A stretch of DNA of 15,328 nt from Streptomyces sp. NRRL S-350 (GCF_000719705.1 NZ_JOHO01000098.1:1-15328); one strand, 5' to 3'. Shown: positions 1 through 7,573, counted from the first letter of the stretch. Numbers and translations are program-made. Notes: generated by a model from the sequence alone, not told the origin.

Positions 1-58
1 CCCCCCGATATCTCCACTATCCTCTTCGTCGGCAGCGTCAGATGTGTATAAGAGACAG
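1..58 (+). other. Illumina Nextera adapter (library artefact, not genomic)
   Basis: Bases 40-58 are exactly the Tn5 mosaic end AGATGTGTATAAGAGACAG. Bases 26-39 are exactly the Nextera read-1 segment TCGTCGGCAGCGTC. Bases 18-25 (TATCCTCT) equal the Nextera i5 index known as 503, and bases 1-17 resemble a degraded copy of the P5 tail that ends GAGATCTACAC. The order index, read-1 segment, mosaic end is that of a Nextera library molecule. Genomic sequence therefore starts at base 59. Any reading frame that begins inside this stretch is artificial. Confidence 0.98.
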
Positions 59-89
59 GCCCCGCCCCGGCCCCCGACCCGCCCCCGGC

Positions 90-842
90 TCACCCTATCT
101 CGAGGATCTTCTCCCGCATCGCGTACACCACCGCCTCCATCCTGGAGTGCAGTTGCAGCTTCTCCAGGATGTTGCGCACGTGGTTCTTCACGGTGTTCTC
201 GCTGATGAACAGCTCCTTGGCGATCTCCCGGTTGTTCATGCCGGTCGCCACCAGCTTGAGCACCTCCAACTCCCGGTCGGTGAGCCGGGGCGCGGGCACC
301 AGGTCCCGGTCGTCGGAGCGGCGCTGGATCATCGACTTGAACTCGGTGAGCAGCTTCGAGGCCATCGACGGGCTGATCTGCGACTGCCCGTCGGCGACCG
401 CGCGGATCGCGGTGGCGACCTCGTCGGTGGAGATCTCCTTGAGCAGGTAGCCGGTGGCCCCCGCCTTGATCGCCTCGTAGAGGTCGGCCTCCTCGTCGCT
501 TATCGTCAGCATGATGATCTTGGTGCTGGGTGCCACGTCCTTGATCGCCGTGCAGGCCTCGATCCCGCTGCGCCGCGGCATCCGGACGTCCATGAGGATG
601 ATGTCGGGCAGCAGGTCGGCGGCCTTCAGCACGGCCTCCGCGCCGTCCCCCGCCTCACCGACGACCTTGATGTCCGGCTCCTCCGCGAGGACGATCTCCA
701 GCCCCCGCCGGAACAGCGCGTGGTCGTCCACCACCAGCACGCGGATCGGCTCACCCCGGTGCGGCGCGTACGCGGGCTCATCCTCCGGCCCCAACGGCAG
801 CCCGGGCCCAGCCGCGGGCCCCAGCCCGAAGTGATCCCCCAT
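90..842 (-). CDS. NarL/LuxR-family DNA-binding response regulator
   Basis: A two-component response regulator of 250 residues. The receiver domain spans about residues 32-150, with the acidic pair D39-D40, the phospho-acceptor D85 in the string LMDVRMP, T113 and K135. A LuxR-type helix-turn-helix spans about 185-246 (LTDRELEVLKLVATGMNNREIAKELFISENTVKNH in pieces), which in this family binds DNA as a dimer after phosphorylation. I chose the ATG at 842 because GGGGGAGGAG lies just upstream and because the first 30 residues then form a plausible short variable leader; the same frame stays open to 971 but that extension is arginine/glycine-rich and lacks a good ribosome site. No histidine kinase lies beside it in the window, so its partner is unknown. 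It lies downstream of hpf on the same strand, 204 bases away and behind a strong palindrome, so it probably has its own promoter. The family call is secure; the target genes are not known. Confidence 0.95.
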   Translation of the reverse strand: MGDHFGLGPAAGPGLPLGPEDEPAYAPHRGEPIRVLVVDDHALFRRGLEIVLAEEPDIKVVGEAGDGAEAVLKAADLLPDIILMDVRMPRRSGIEACTAIKDVAPSTKIIMLTISDEEADLYEAIKAGATGYLLKEISTDEVATAIRAVADGQSQISPSMASKLLTEFKSMIQRRSDDRDLVPAPRLTDRELEVLKLVATGMNNREIAKELFISENTVKNHVRNILEKLQLHSRMEAVVYAMREKILEIG

Positions 843-902
843 CCGCTCCTCCCCCTTCGCCGGTCGTCGTCCGCCAATCATTCCACGCCCCGGAACCGCC
901 GC

Positions 903-941
903 GGTCACCCTCCGGCGCCGATTCCCCCGCATCGGGTGACC
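903..941. promoter_or_regulatory. GGTCACCC/GGGTGACC inverted repeat upstream of the response regulator gene
   Basis: GGTCACCC at 903-910 and its exact reverse complement GGGTGACC at 934-941 are separated by 23 bases. The dyad lies about 60-100 bases upstream of the response regulator start (842), where an operator or promoter is expected. The core GGTCACC is also found at both ends of the palindrome at 992-1025. This could be a binding site for a dimeric regulator, possibly the LuxR-type protein itself, but that is inference. Confidence 0.4.
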
Positions 942-991
942 CCTCCCGCCGGGACCGTGCCGCGGCGCCAACCGCCGTGCCCCCGAACGCC

Positions 992-1025
992 GGTGACCCC
1001 GGCGGCCGCGGCCGCCGGGGTCACC
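992..1025 (-). terminator. Perfect 34-bp palindrome, probable hpf terminator
   Basis: The 17 bases 992-1008 are the exact reverse complement of 1009-1025, giving a GC-rich hairpin of about 15 pairs with a minimal loop. It starts 22 bases beyond the hpf stop codon on the minus strand. It lacks a clear U tract, which is common for strong terminators in GC-rich actinobacteria. It could also protect the 3' end of the hpf message. Because the arms end in GGTGACC/GGTCACC it could in addition be bound as DNA. Confidence 0.75.
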
Positions 1026-1046
1026 ACTCCATCGCTGCTCGGACGG

Positions 1047-1742
1047 TCAGTCCTCGTCGTCGGCCCCGCCGATCGCGCCGCCCGCACCACTGCCCGACCC
1101 GGCCGACGCGTCGGTCTGCAGGTGGATGACGCCGTAGTTGTAGCCGTGCCGGCGGTAGACGACGCTGGGCAGGCCGCTGTCCTTCTCCACGAAGAGGTAG
1201 AAGTCGTGGCCGACCAGCTCCATCTCGTAGAGCGCCTGGTCCAGCGCCATGGGGGCGGCCGGGTGCGTCTTCTCCCGGACCACCAGCGGGCCTTCGCCCT
1301 CCACTTCCAGGGATCCCATCATGGTCTTGCGGACGGCGCCGTTCGTGCCGGACTCCTGCGCCGTCGTGTCCGGCAGCGCGGCGAGCGCCGCGGTCGCCTC
1401 GGCGACGCTGATGGGGGTACGGCCGTTCGCGCCGCCCTTGTGCACCCGGCGCCGGTCCGCGGACTTGCGCAACTGCGCGTCGAGCTTCGCCGAAGCCAGG
1501 TCGAGCGCCGCGTACGGGTCACCGGCGGCGGCTTCGGCCCGGATCACCGGCCCACGGGTACGGAGAGTGATCTCCACCCGCTCGGACCGGTCGGCCTGCC
1601 GCGGGTTGTGCTCCTTGGACACCTCGACGTCGAGGCTGATCACCTTGCCGTCGAACTTCTGGACCTTCTCCAGCTTCTCGGCCACGTGCTCGCGGAACCT
1701 CTTGGGCACCTCGGTCTTGCGGCCCTTGACGACGATGTCCAC
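1047..1742 (-). CDS. hpf: Ribosome hibernation promoting factor, long form (HPF/RaiA family)
   Basis: A 231-residue long-form HPF. The N-terminal S30AE domain (about residues 1-105) begins MDIVVKGRKTEVPKRFREHV and has the beta-alpha-beta pattern that binds the 30S decoding region and blocks mRNA and tRNA. An acidic, alanine-rich linker (about 106-160) follows. The conserved C-terminal dimerisation domain (about 160-211) contains PMALDQALYEMELVGHDFY and VVYRRHGYNYGVI; in this family it joins two ribosomes into inactive 100S particles in starvation or stationary phase. The tail is Gly/Ser- and acid-rich. The start is a GTG at 1742, with GGAG six bases upstream; a stop or poor context excludes useful earlier starts. 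It is transcribed away from the ComF-type gene and its leader holds a stable hairpin (1770-1793). Family and role are well established; regulation in this strain is not visible beyond candidate sites. Confidence 0.96.
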   Translation of the reverse strand: MDIVVKGRKTEVPKRFREHVAEKLEKVQKFDGKVISLDVEVSKEHNPRQADRSERVEITLRTRGPVIRAEAAAGDPYAALDLASAKLDAQLRKSADRRRVHKGGANGRTPISVAEATAALAALPDTTAQESGTNGAVRKTMMGSLEVEGEGPLVVREKTHPAAPMALDQALYEMELVGHDFYLFVEKDSGLPSVVYRRHGYNYGVIHLQTDASAGSGSGAGGAIGGADDED

Positions 1743-2109
1743 GCAGAACTCCGATCCCTCGTGCTGACGCCGATCCGGGTGCTACCGGATCGGGCTGAGA
1801 CCCAGCTGGACCAGCCCGCCCACTGCCGACCCCCGTCCCCGCCGCCGGCGGGGAACGACTGGGCCCTCATCTCACTTCCTCCCCACCAGGGACGGTTGAA
1901 ACCCCCTGGAGCCTCATCGAACACCCCACGCGGGTTTTTCGCCTCCCCGGGCGGGAAGACGGGCAGGACCCGATACTGCGGGCAGGCGGTCAAGCTGGTC
2001 CACCCTGTCTACCCTCCTGCGAGTGAAGTAAGGGTAAATACCTGGACAACGACCCCCATACGGCGCATCCTTTGCTCACTCCCCGTGCCTGCCGCCGCCA
2101 GGAGAAGCC
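1743..2109. other. Divergent intergenic region hpf / ComF-family gene
   Basis: A 367-base stretch without a supported gene, holding the control regions of two divergent genes. Features visible: a 9-bp perfect hairpin at 1770-1793; a ggaag-N18-gtt arrangement on the minus strand (1854-1879) resembling a SigR-type promoter with one mismatch; an inverted repeat TACCCT/AGGGTA at 2010-2015 and 2031-2036; and on the plus strand a weak SigA-like pair TGGACA (2043-2048), 17 bases, CATCCT (2066-2071) about 40 bases before the ComF-type start. None is strong enough to name a regulator with confidence. Confidence 0.6.
1770..1793 (-). promoter_or_regulatory. Stable hairpin in the hpf 5' leader
   Basis: CCGATCCGG (1770-1778) and CCGGATCGG (1785-1793) are exact reverse complements separated by a six-base loop. 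On the hpf transcript this stem of nine pairs ends 27 bases before the GTG start. It may affect translation or message stability; there is no match to a riboswitch I recognise. Confidence 0.45.
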
Positions 2110-2841
2110 GTGCCGCCGCGCCCCTCCACCGCCCGTCCGCCGTCCGCCCACGGGCCGTTCGGCCACGCACTGGCCGGACTGCTGGACGTCCTGCTCCCCG
2201 CGAACTGCGCGGGCTGCGGCGCCGAGCGCACCCAGCTCTGCCCGGCCTGCCGGCACGTCCTGGCAACCGCCCGGCCCGGCCCCACCCTGCTCCCCTGGGC
2301 GCACGCCGCCGCCCCGTACACCGACCCGGTACGGCAGTTGCTGCTCGCCCACAAGGAGCGCGGCGCGCTGCGGCTGGCCGGCCCGCTCGGCGAGACCCTG
2401 GGCCGGGCGGTGCGCTCCGCCCTGGGGTCGCGGGCCGCGGCCGCGCCGCTGCTGCTGGTGCCGATGCCCTCGGCCCGCTCCGCCGTCCGAGCCCGCGGGC
2501 ACGATCCGACGCTGCGGCTGGCGGGGGCCGCCGCCCGCTCGCTGCGCCGGTCCGGGCTGGACGCCCGGGCGGCGTCGCTGCTGCGGCACGCCCGCCCGGT
2601 CGCCGACCAGACGGGGCTGAACGCGGCGGAGCGGCGCCGCAACCTGCACGGCGCGCTCACCGTGCTGCCGCGCGCCCGGACGGGCCTGGCAGGCCTGGGG
2701 GTCCGTCAACCCGTCCTGGTGGACGACCTGGTGACCACCGGGGCCAGCCTCGCCGAGGCCGCCCGGGCACTGGCCGCCGCCGGGCTGCCGGCCCGGGCCG
2801 CCGCCACGGTCGCGGCCACCGGGGCGCACCCGACGGGCTGA
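2110..2841 (+). CDS. ComF-family amidophosphoribosyltransferase-like protein
   Basis: A 243-residue ComF-family protein. The N-terminal double zinc-ribbon-like motif has C33, C36, C44 and C47 (CAGC and CPAC). A type I phosphoribosyltransferase fold follows, with the PRPP-binding loop VLVDDLVTTGAS at 202-213 and the conserved segment DQTGLNAAERRRNL at about 166-179. In naturally competent bacteria ComF is needed for uptake of single-stranded DNA; in actinobacteria the role of this lone homologue is not defined. The start is GTG at 2110 with AGGAGA about five bases upstream. The gene is convergent with lpqB, with only 64 bases between the two stops, and divergent from hpf. The fold assignment is firm because the cysteine and PRPP motifs are intact, which suggests a functional enzyme or nucleotide-binding protein, but the substrate cannot be read from sequence. 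Confidence 0.93.
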   Translation: MPPRPSTARPPSAHGPFGHALAGLLDVLLPANCAGCGAERTQLCPACRHVLATARPGPTLLPWAHAAAPYTDPVRQLLLAHKERGALRLAGPLGETLGRAVRSALGSRAAAAPLLLVPMPSARSAVRARGHDPTLRLAGAAARSLRRSGLDARAASLLRHARPVADQTGLNAAERRRNLHGALTVLPRARTGLAGLGVRQPVLVDDLVTTGASLAEAARALAAAGLPARAAATVAATGAHPTG

Positions 2842-2905
2842 CCGGCCCGTCGAAGGATCCGAACGGCGCGTCAGCCCGCATGCCGGCCCACGGCCTGGGG
2901 CGCCG

Positions 2906-4801
2906 TCAGCCCGCGTAGAAGTACGAGCGGGGCTTGTCGATCAACGGGACCTCCCGCCACTGGTTGTTGACCAGGCGGTAGGCCTTGAGCTCGCTCGGCT
3001 TGCCGTCCGCCTGCTTGACCTCCGCCGTCGCGAGCACCGGCGGCGCCTGGGTCAGGCTGTCCCCCCGGGACTCCGAGGCGGCGACGGTCATCATGCTCTC
3101 GGCGCTCTGCAGCTGGGTGTCCGTGCTCTGCGAGCCGTCGGTGCTGATGAAGTACAGCTGCTGGGTCCGGTCGGCCTCCTTGCCGAGCACCAGCAGCTGG
3201 TCGGTCTCGGCCCAGGAGACGGAGGCGACGTCGGTGAGCGTGGGGGCCGCCCGGCGCAGCCCGGTGATCTTCACCGTCGGTGCCTGCGGGGTGCCGCCGT
3301 GCACCACCAGGCCGAACATCAGCGACCGGATGGCCATGCCCGGGGTCTTGACCACGAGGGCGACCCGGGCGCCGTCCGAGGAGATCTTCAGCGCCTGCAC
3401 GGTCTGCCCGGTGAGGCCCTCGACCGGCACGGTGTACGGCTTGTTGCCGCGCACCATCACCACCCGCTGGCCCTGCTGGTTGCGGTCCACCACCCAGAGG
3501 TCGCCGCGCCCGTCCCAGCTGGGCGAGGCGAAGCCGTCCTCCTTGTCGCCGGCCTTCGCCGGCGAGCTGAGCACCGGATCGCCCAGGGCCACCGCGCTGT
3601 CCGACAGCGGCACCGAGTAGACCTGGTGGCCGTCCTCGCTGATCGCGGCGGCCTGGGCGCCGCTCCGGCTGACCGCGACGGCGCCGAACGGCGGCTTGGT
3701 GTTCGACTGCGGCTTGCCGAGGATGCCCCGGACCGGGTCGCCGGGGCGCCCCTCGTCGGTCGCCACCAGGGCGCCGTCGGGGCGCTGGTAGTACTGCGTC
3801 GCGGGCGTCGACCCGGCCAGGGCGCCGGGGCCGGTGGCCGGCACGTCGGTGCGGCTGGCGGTGCAGGAGCCGTGCGGCCCCTTCAGCTCCAGCCGTTCGA
3901 CCTGGCCCTTGCCCTGGTCGGCGAGGGTGTAGAAGAGCTGGGTCGCCATCCGGCGGCAGGCCATCGGCTCGCTGGTGTCGGCCGCGCCGAGCTGCACGTG
4001 GGCGACCCGGCTGTCGTCGATGGTCACCTTGTCGACCTTCGCCCCGTCGGGGAAGGCCGTCCGGACGACCGGCGAGAGCCAGGTCGACGGCCCGTCGACC
4101 AGCGCGCGGGCGGCCGAGGTCAGCGGGTCTATCCGGCGCCGCAGGTAGATCGGGTCGGCGACCAGCACCTCCTGGCCGACGTTGCCGGAGGCCACCGCGG
4201 ACGGGTCGGGCGCGGTGTAGAAGAACCGTTCCACCTGCCGGAAGCTGTTCCGGAAGTTGGTCTCGTTCATGATCACGCCGGGCGGCAGTTTGTCGATCCG
4301 CCACTCGCCGTCCTTCTCGCGGACGAAGGTGAAGTCGGACGAGACGTTGTTGTCCTGCCCGGCCACCAGCTGGTACGAGTGCTTCTCGTCGACGCTGGCG
4401 ACCAGCTGCCCGCGCACCGTCGCCGAGACCACGGTGTCCGTGTCGGTGACGTCCTGGCCGACCGGGATCGTCGTGGACGAGAGGACCCGGATCCCGGCCT
4501 CCGGCTTCCAGCCCGCGGCGGCGCTCTCGGTGAGGTACTTGCGCGCGGTCTCGTACCCCTCGTCGGCGGTCACCGCGTCCAGGAAGCCGGTCAGCAGCTC
4601 GCGCGGCTTGGCGCCCTTGCCGGGCGCCACCGGATAGACCCTGGCCTGCAGGTTCTTGTCCGCCGCGCCCTGGGACAGCTCCACCTTGGTGATGCCGCCG
4701 GATTCCGGCATGGCCGCGCAGCCGCTCGCCACCAGGGCGCCGAGCAGCGTGCCCGCCACCGCGAGCAGCCGCGGCTCAGTCCTGTTGCTCGTCCTTCGCA
4801 C
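2906..4801 (-). CDS. lpqB: Lipoprotein LpqB, modulator of MtrB
   Basis: A 631-residue secreted lipoprotein. The signal peptide (RLLAVAGTLLGALVASGC) ends in a lipobox with C28 as the lipidated cysteine. An N-terminal domain (about 40-200) is followed by a GerMN domain (about 205-315) and a C-terminal beta-propeller-like region (about 340-630) rich in short WD- and SxDG-like blades. In actinobacteria LpqB sits outside the membrane, interacts with the extracellular part of MtrB and tunes MtrA phosphorylation, cell-wall homeostasis and morphology. The GTG start at 4801 has GGAGG nine bases upstream and lies 26 bases inside the end of mtrB, so translation is probably coupled. It is the last gene of the mtrA-mtrB-lpqB operon; no clear intrinsic terminator is visible in the 64 bases before the convergent ComF-type gene. 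Domain order and synteny make this identification secure. Confidence 0.97.
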   Translation of the reverse strand: MRRTSNRTEPRLLAVAGTLLGALVASGCAAMPESGGITKVELSQGAADKNLQARVYPVAPGKGAKPRELLTGFLDAVTADEGYETARKYLTESAAAGWKPEAGIRVLSSTTIPVGQDVTDTDTVVSATVRGQLVASVDEKHSYQLVAGQDNNVSSDFTFVREKDGEWRIDKLPPGVIMNETNFRNSFRQVERFFYTAPDPSAVASGNVGQEVLVADPIYLRRRIDPLTSAARALVDGPSTWLSPVVRTAFPDGAKVDKVTIDDSRVAHVQLGAADTSEPMACRRMATQLFYTLADQGKGQVERLELKGPHGSCTASRTDVPATGPGALAGSTPATQYYQRPDGALVATDEGRPGDPVRGILGKPQSNTKPPFGAVAVSRSGAQAAAISEDGHQVYSVPLSDSAVALGDPVLSSPAKAGDKEDGFASPSWDGRGDLWVVDRNQQGQRVVMVRGNKPYTVPVEGLTGQTVQALKISSDGARVALVVKTPGMAIRSLMFGLVVHGGTPQAPTVKITGLRRAAPTLTDVASVSWAETDQLLVLGKEADRTQQLYFISTDGSQSTDTQLQSAESMMTVAASESRGDSLTQAPPVLATAEVKQADGKPSELKAYRLVNNQWREVPLIDKPRSYFYAG

Positions 4802-6881
4802 GCTGCGACCCCTCCAGGTCCGTCCCGCCCGTCACGTCCGGCTCCGCCGTCCGCTGCGCCACCGACGGCCGTCCGGGCGTCGGGTCCACCATGACCTGGG
4901 CGCCGGTCGCGCCGTAACCGGCCCCCGCCGCCCGCACGTCCGAGGGGTTGGCGCGCGGCCCCTCGGGCAGTCGGTTCCGGCCGAGGCCGGGGCCGATGTT
5001 CAGCACTCCGCCCAGCCCGCTGCCGAGGCTGCTGCCCGCCGCCTCCGGCGTCTCGGCCTGGTCCTCGGCGACGGCCATCGCCGTCGAGCCGACCGGGGTG
5101 ATCGCCCGGCGGTACGGCGTGCCGTACGCGCCCAGACCCCGGTTGTTGCGGGAGTCCTCCGGCTCCAGCCGGAACGGCGCCCGGGAGATCTCGCCGCCGC
5201 GGGTGCGCGGCAGGGTCAGCCGGAAGTGCGAGCCGCCGCCGGGCTCGCCCCAGGCCTGGAGCCAGCCGCCGTGCAGGTGGGCGTCCTCGACCGCGATGGA
5301 CAGGCCCAGACCGGTGCCGCCGGTGGTCCGCACCCGGGACGGGTCGGCGCGCCAGAAGCGGTGGAACACCCGGGACGCCTCACCGGGCTTGAGGCCGATG
5401 CCGTAGTCGCGCACGCCGACCGCGACCGCGCCGTCCGCCGAGCCCAGCCGGATCACCACGTCGCGGCCCTCGCCGTGCTCCAGCGCGTTGACCACCAGGT
5501 TGCGCAGGATGCGCTCGATCCGGCGGGAGTCGACCTCGGCCAGCACCGGCTCCCCGTCGCCGCGGATCACGATCGCGCTGCCCTTGGCCTCGGCCAGCGG
5601 CTCGGCGGCCTCCACCACCCGGCCGACGATCTCCCGAAGGTCGACCGGCTCGGCGTCCAGGATCGCGGCGCCGGCGTCGAAGCGGCTGATCTCCAGCAGG
5701 TCGGCGAGCAGCGACTCGAAGCGGTCCAGCTGGCCCTGCAGCAGCTCCGCCGAGCGGGCCGCCATCGGGTCCAGGTCCTCGCGGCTGTCGTAGATGAGGT
5801 CGGCGGCCATCCGTACCGTGGTCAGCGGGGTGCGCAGCTCGTGCGAGACGTCCGAGACGAAGCGCCGCTGCACCCGGGACAGCTCCTCCAGCTGGCGGAT
5901 CTGTGCCTGCAGGGCGTTGGCCATCCGGTTGAACGACTCCCCGAGGCGGGCGATGTCGTCCGTCCCGGTCACCTTCATCCGCTCTTCCAGGTGGCCGCCG
6001 GCGAGCCGCTCGGAGATCCCGGCGGCCATCCGGACCGGGGTGACGACCTGGCGCACCACGACCCAGGCGATGCCGCCCATGAGGATCACCACGAAGACGC
6101 CGGCGGTCGCCAGGGTGCCGGTGACCAGGTTGAGGGTGTCGGTCTCCTGGCCGAAGGAGAACACGTAGAACATCTGGTAGCTGTTCCCGGCCGGGCCGGC
6201 GAACTGCATGCCGAGGGCCAGCCCGGGCTCGGACTTGCCTCCGCTCTCGGGCGAGCGGTGGATCCGGGTGGGCTGGTCGAACATCTGGCCCGGTTCGGCG
6301 ATGAGCTTGGCCCGCAGGGTGTCCGGGATGCTGCTGGGCTGGATGTCGCCCGAGTAGCGCGGCGCGAAGCCGGCGGTGTCCGGGAGGACGGCGCCGGTGC
6401 CGGGGGCCATCGCGATCACCGAGTAGACGGTCTGCCCGCTCCCGGCCAGGTCGTTGACCTGCCGGAGCAGCCAGGTGCCGGTCTCGTCGGCGGTCGGGTC
6501 GGCGGTGCCCCGCAGCTTCTGGTCCCTGGCCTCGTCGATCTTCTTCTGCTCGACCTGGAAGCCGATCCTGGCCTGCGCGCGGGCGGCGTCCATCTTGGTG
6601 TCGAGCAGGCCGGTGCGCACCTGTGCCACCACGACCACGCCCAGCACCAGGACCACCGCGACGGACGCCAGGAGCGACACCGCGACCACGCGCAGCTGGA
6701 TCGACCGGCGGTAGAGCGTGGTCACCCGCTGCGTGGGGCGGCGCAGCTGGCGCTTGACCAGCCCGACCAGGCCGGAGCGGCCGCGCCGGCGGCGGGTGGT
6801 CGACGTCAGGACGTCCCCGAGCACGGCCCCGGCCCCGCCGGTCGAGGAACCCGACGGGGTGTCGTCAGCCCGCTCCGTCAC
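4776..6881 (-). CDS. mtrB: Sensor histidine kinase MtrB
   Basis: A 701-residue membrane histidine kinase, partner of MtrA. Order: Arg-rich cytoplasmic N-terminus (1-62), transmembrane helix 1 (about 63-88), extracellular sensor domain (about 89-253), transmembrane helix 2 (about 254-280), HAMP (about 281-330), HisKA dimerisation domain with the phosphorylated H347 in SHELRTP, and HATPase_c with N box NLVVNALEH (461-469), G1 box DYGIGL (492-497) and G2 box GGTGLGLSIA (521-530). A low-complexity C-terminal tail of about 140 residues (562-701) follows the ATPase; it is rich in Gly, Pro and acidic residues and probably disordered. The GTG start at 6881 is one base after the mtrA stop and has no strong ribosome site of its own, which suggests translational coupling. 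All catalytic boxes are intact. Confidence 0.97.
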   Translation of the reverse strand: MTERADDTPSGSSTGGAGAVLGDVLTSTTRRRRGRSGLVGLVKRQLRRPTQRVTTLYRRSIQLRVVAVSLLASVAVVLVLGVVVVAQVRTGLLDTKMDAARAQARIGFQVEQKKIDEARDQKLRGTADPTADETGTWLLRQVNDLAGSGQTVYSVIAMAPGTGAVLPDTAGFAPRYSGDIQPSSIPDTLRAKLIAEPGQMFDQPTRIHRSPESGGKSEPGLALGMQFAGPAGNSYQMFYVFSFGQETDTLNLVTGTLATAGVFVVILMGGIAWVVVRQVVTPVRMAAGISERLAGGHLEERMKVTGTDDIARLGESFNRMANALQAQIRQLEELSRVQRRFVSDVSHELRTPLTTVRMAADLIYDSREDLDPMAARSAELLQGQLDRFESLLADLLEISRFDAGAAILDAEPVDLREIVGRVVEAAEPLAEAKGSAIVIRGDGEPVLAEVDSRRIERILRNLVVNALEHGEGRDVVIRLGSADGAVAVGVRDYGIGLKPGEASRVFHRFWRADPSRVRTTGGTGLGLSIAVEDAHLHGGWLQAWGEPGGGSHFRLTLPRTRGGEISRAPFRLEPEDSRNNRGLGAYGTPYRRAITPVGSTAMAVAEDQAETPEAAGSSLGSGLGGVLNIGPGLGRNRLPEGPRANPSDVRAAGAGYGATGAQVMVDPTPGRPSVAQRTAEPDVTGGTDLEGSQRAKDEQQD

Positions 6882-6882
6882 G

Positions 6883-7560
6883 TCAGCTGGGTCCGGCCTT
6901 GTAGCCGACGCCGCGGACGGTCACCACGATCTCGGGGCGCTCCGGGTCCTTCTCGATCTTGGAGCGGAGGCGCTGCACATGGACGTTGACCAGGCGGGTG
7001 TCCGCCGCGTGGCGGTAGCCCCAGACCTGCTCCAGCAGCACCTCGCGGGTGAACACCTGCCAGGGCTTGCGGGCCAGCGCGACCAGCAGGTCGAACTCCA
7101 GCGGGGTCAGCGGGATGCCCCGGCCGTCCCGCTTCACCGAGTGGCCGGCCACGTCGATCACCAGGTCGCCGATGGTCAGCTGCTCGGGCGTCGGCTCCTC
7201 GGCACGGCGCAGCCGGGCACGGACCCGGGCCACCAGCTCCTTGGGCTTGAACGGCTTGGTGACGTAGTCGTCGGCACCCGACTCCAGGCCCACCACGACG
7301 TCGACCGTGTCGGTCTTCGCGGTCAGCATGACGATCGGGATCCCGGACTCCGCCCGGATCTGCCGGCACACGTCGATGCCGTCCCGGCCGGGCAGCATCA
7401 GGTCGAGCAGGACAAGGTCCGGCTTGGTCTCCCGGAAGGCGGCTAGTGCCCTGTCCCCATCCGCGACGAAAAACGGCTCAAAACCCTCACCCCGCAGCAC
7501 GATGCCGAGCATCTCGGCCAGTGCGGAGTCGTCATCAACGACGAGGACGCGTCCCTTCAT
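6883..7560 (-). CDS. mtrA: Response regulator MtrA (OmpR/PhoB family)
   Basis: A 225-residue OmpR-type regulator, essential or developmentally important in actinobacteria. The receiver domain (1-118) carries D9-D10-D11, the phospho-acceptor D53 in LLDLMLPGRDG, T80 and K102. A winged-helix DNA-binding domain (about 130-224) contains LTPLEFDLLVALARKPWQVF, the recognition helix region NVHVQRLRSKI and the closing wing VRGVGYKAG. In Streptomyces MtrA controls development, osmotic and cell-wall genes, nitrogen genes and antibiotic clusters, binding direct repeats of GTNAC-like half-sites. The ATG at 7560 is the only reasonable start since an in-frame stop lies four codons upstream; the ribosome site GAGAAG is modest. 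It heads the operon with mtrB and lpqB. The sequence closely follows the Streptomyces orthologues I know. Confidence 0.98.
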   Translation of the reverse strand: MKGRVLVVDDDSALAEMLGIVLRGEGFEPFFVADGDRALAAFRETKPDLVLLDLMLPGRDGIDVCRQIRAESGIPIVMLTAKTDTVDVVVGLESGADDYVTKPFKPKELVARVRARLRRAEEPTPEQLTIGDLVIDVAGHSVKRDGRGIPLTPLEFDLLVALARKPWQVFTREVLLEQVWGYRHAADTRLVNVHVQRLRSKIEKDPERPEIVVTVRGVGYKAGPS

Positions 7561-7573
7561 GGGTCCATCTTCT

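Noticed and set aside
2842..2905. Terminator between the convergent ComF-type gene and lpqB
   Set aside because: Only four-pair stems (GGCC/GGCC) are visible, without a U tract; not enough to call.
42..2918. A 958-codon plus-strand open frame covering the response regulator, hpf and the ComF-type gene
   Set aside because: It starts inside the sequencing adapter, runs antisense to two recognised genes and out of frame with a third, and its product is a His/Arg/Pro-rich string typical of shadow frames in GC-rich DNA.
3299..6989. Long plus-strand frames opposite lpqB and mtrB
   Set aside because: They lie antisense to genes with intact family motifs and have the low-complexity composition of reverse-strand shadows.
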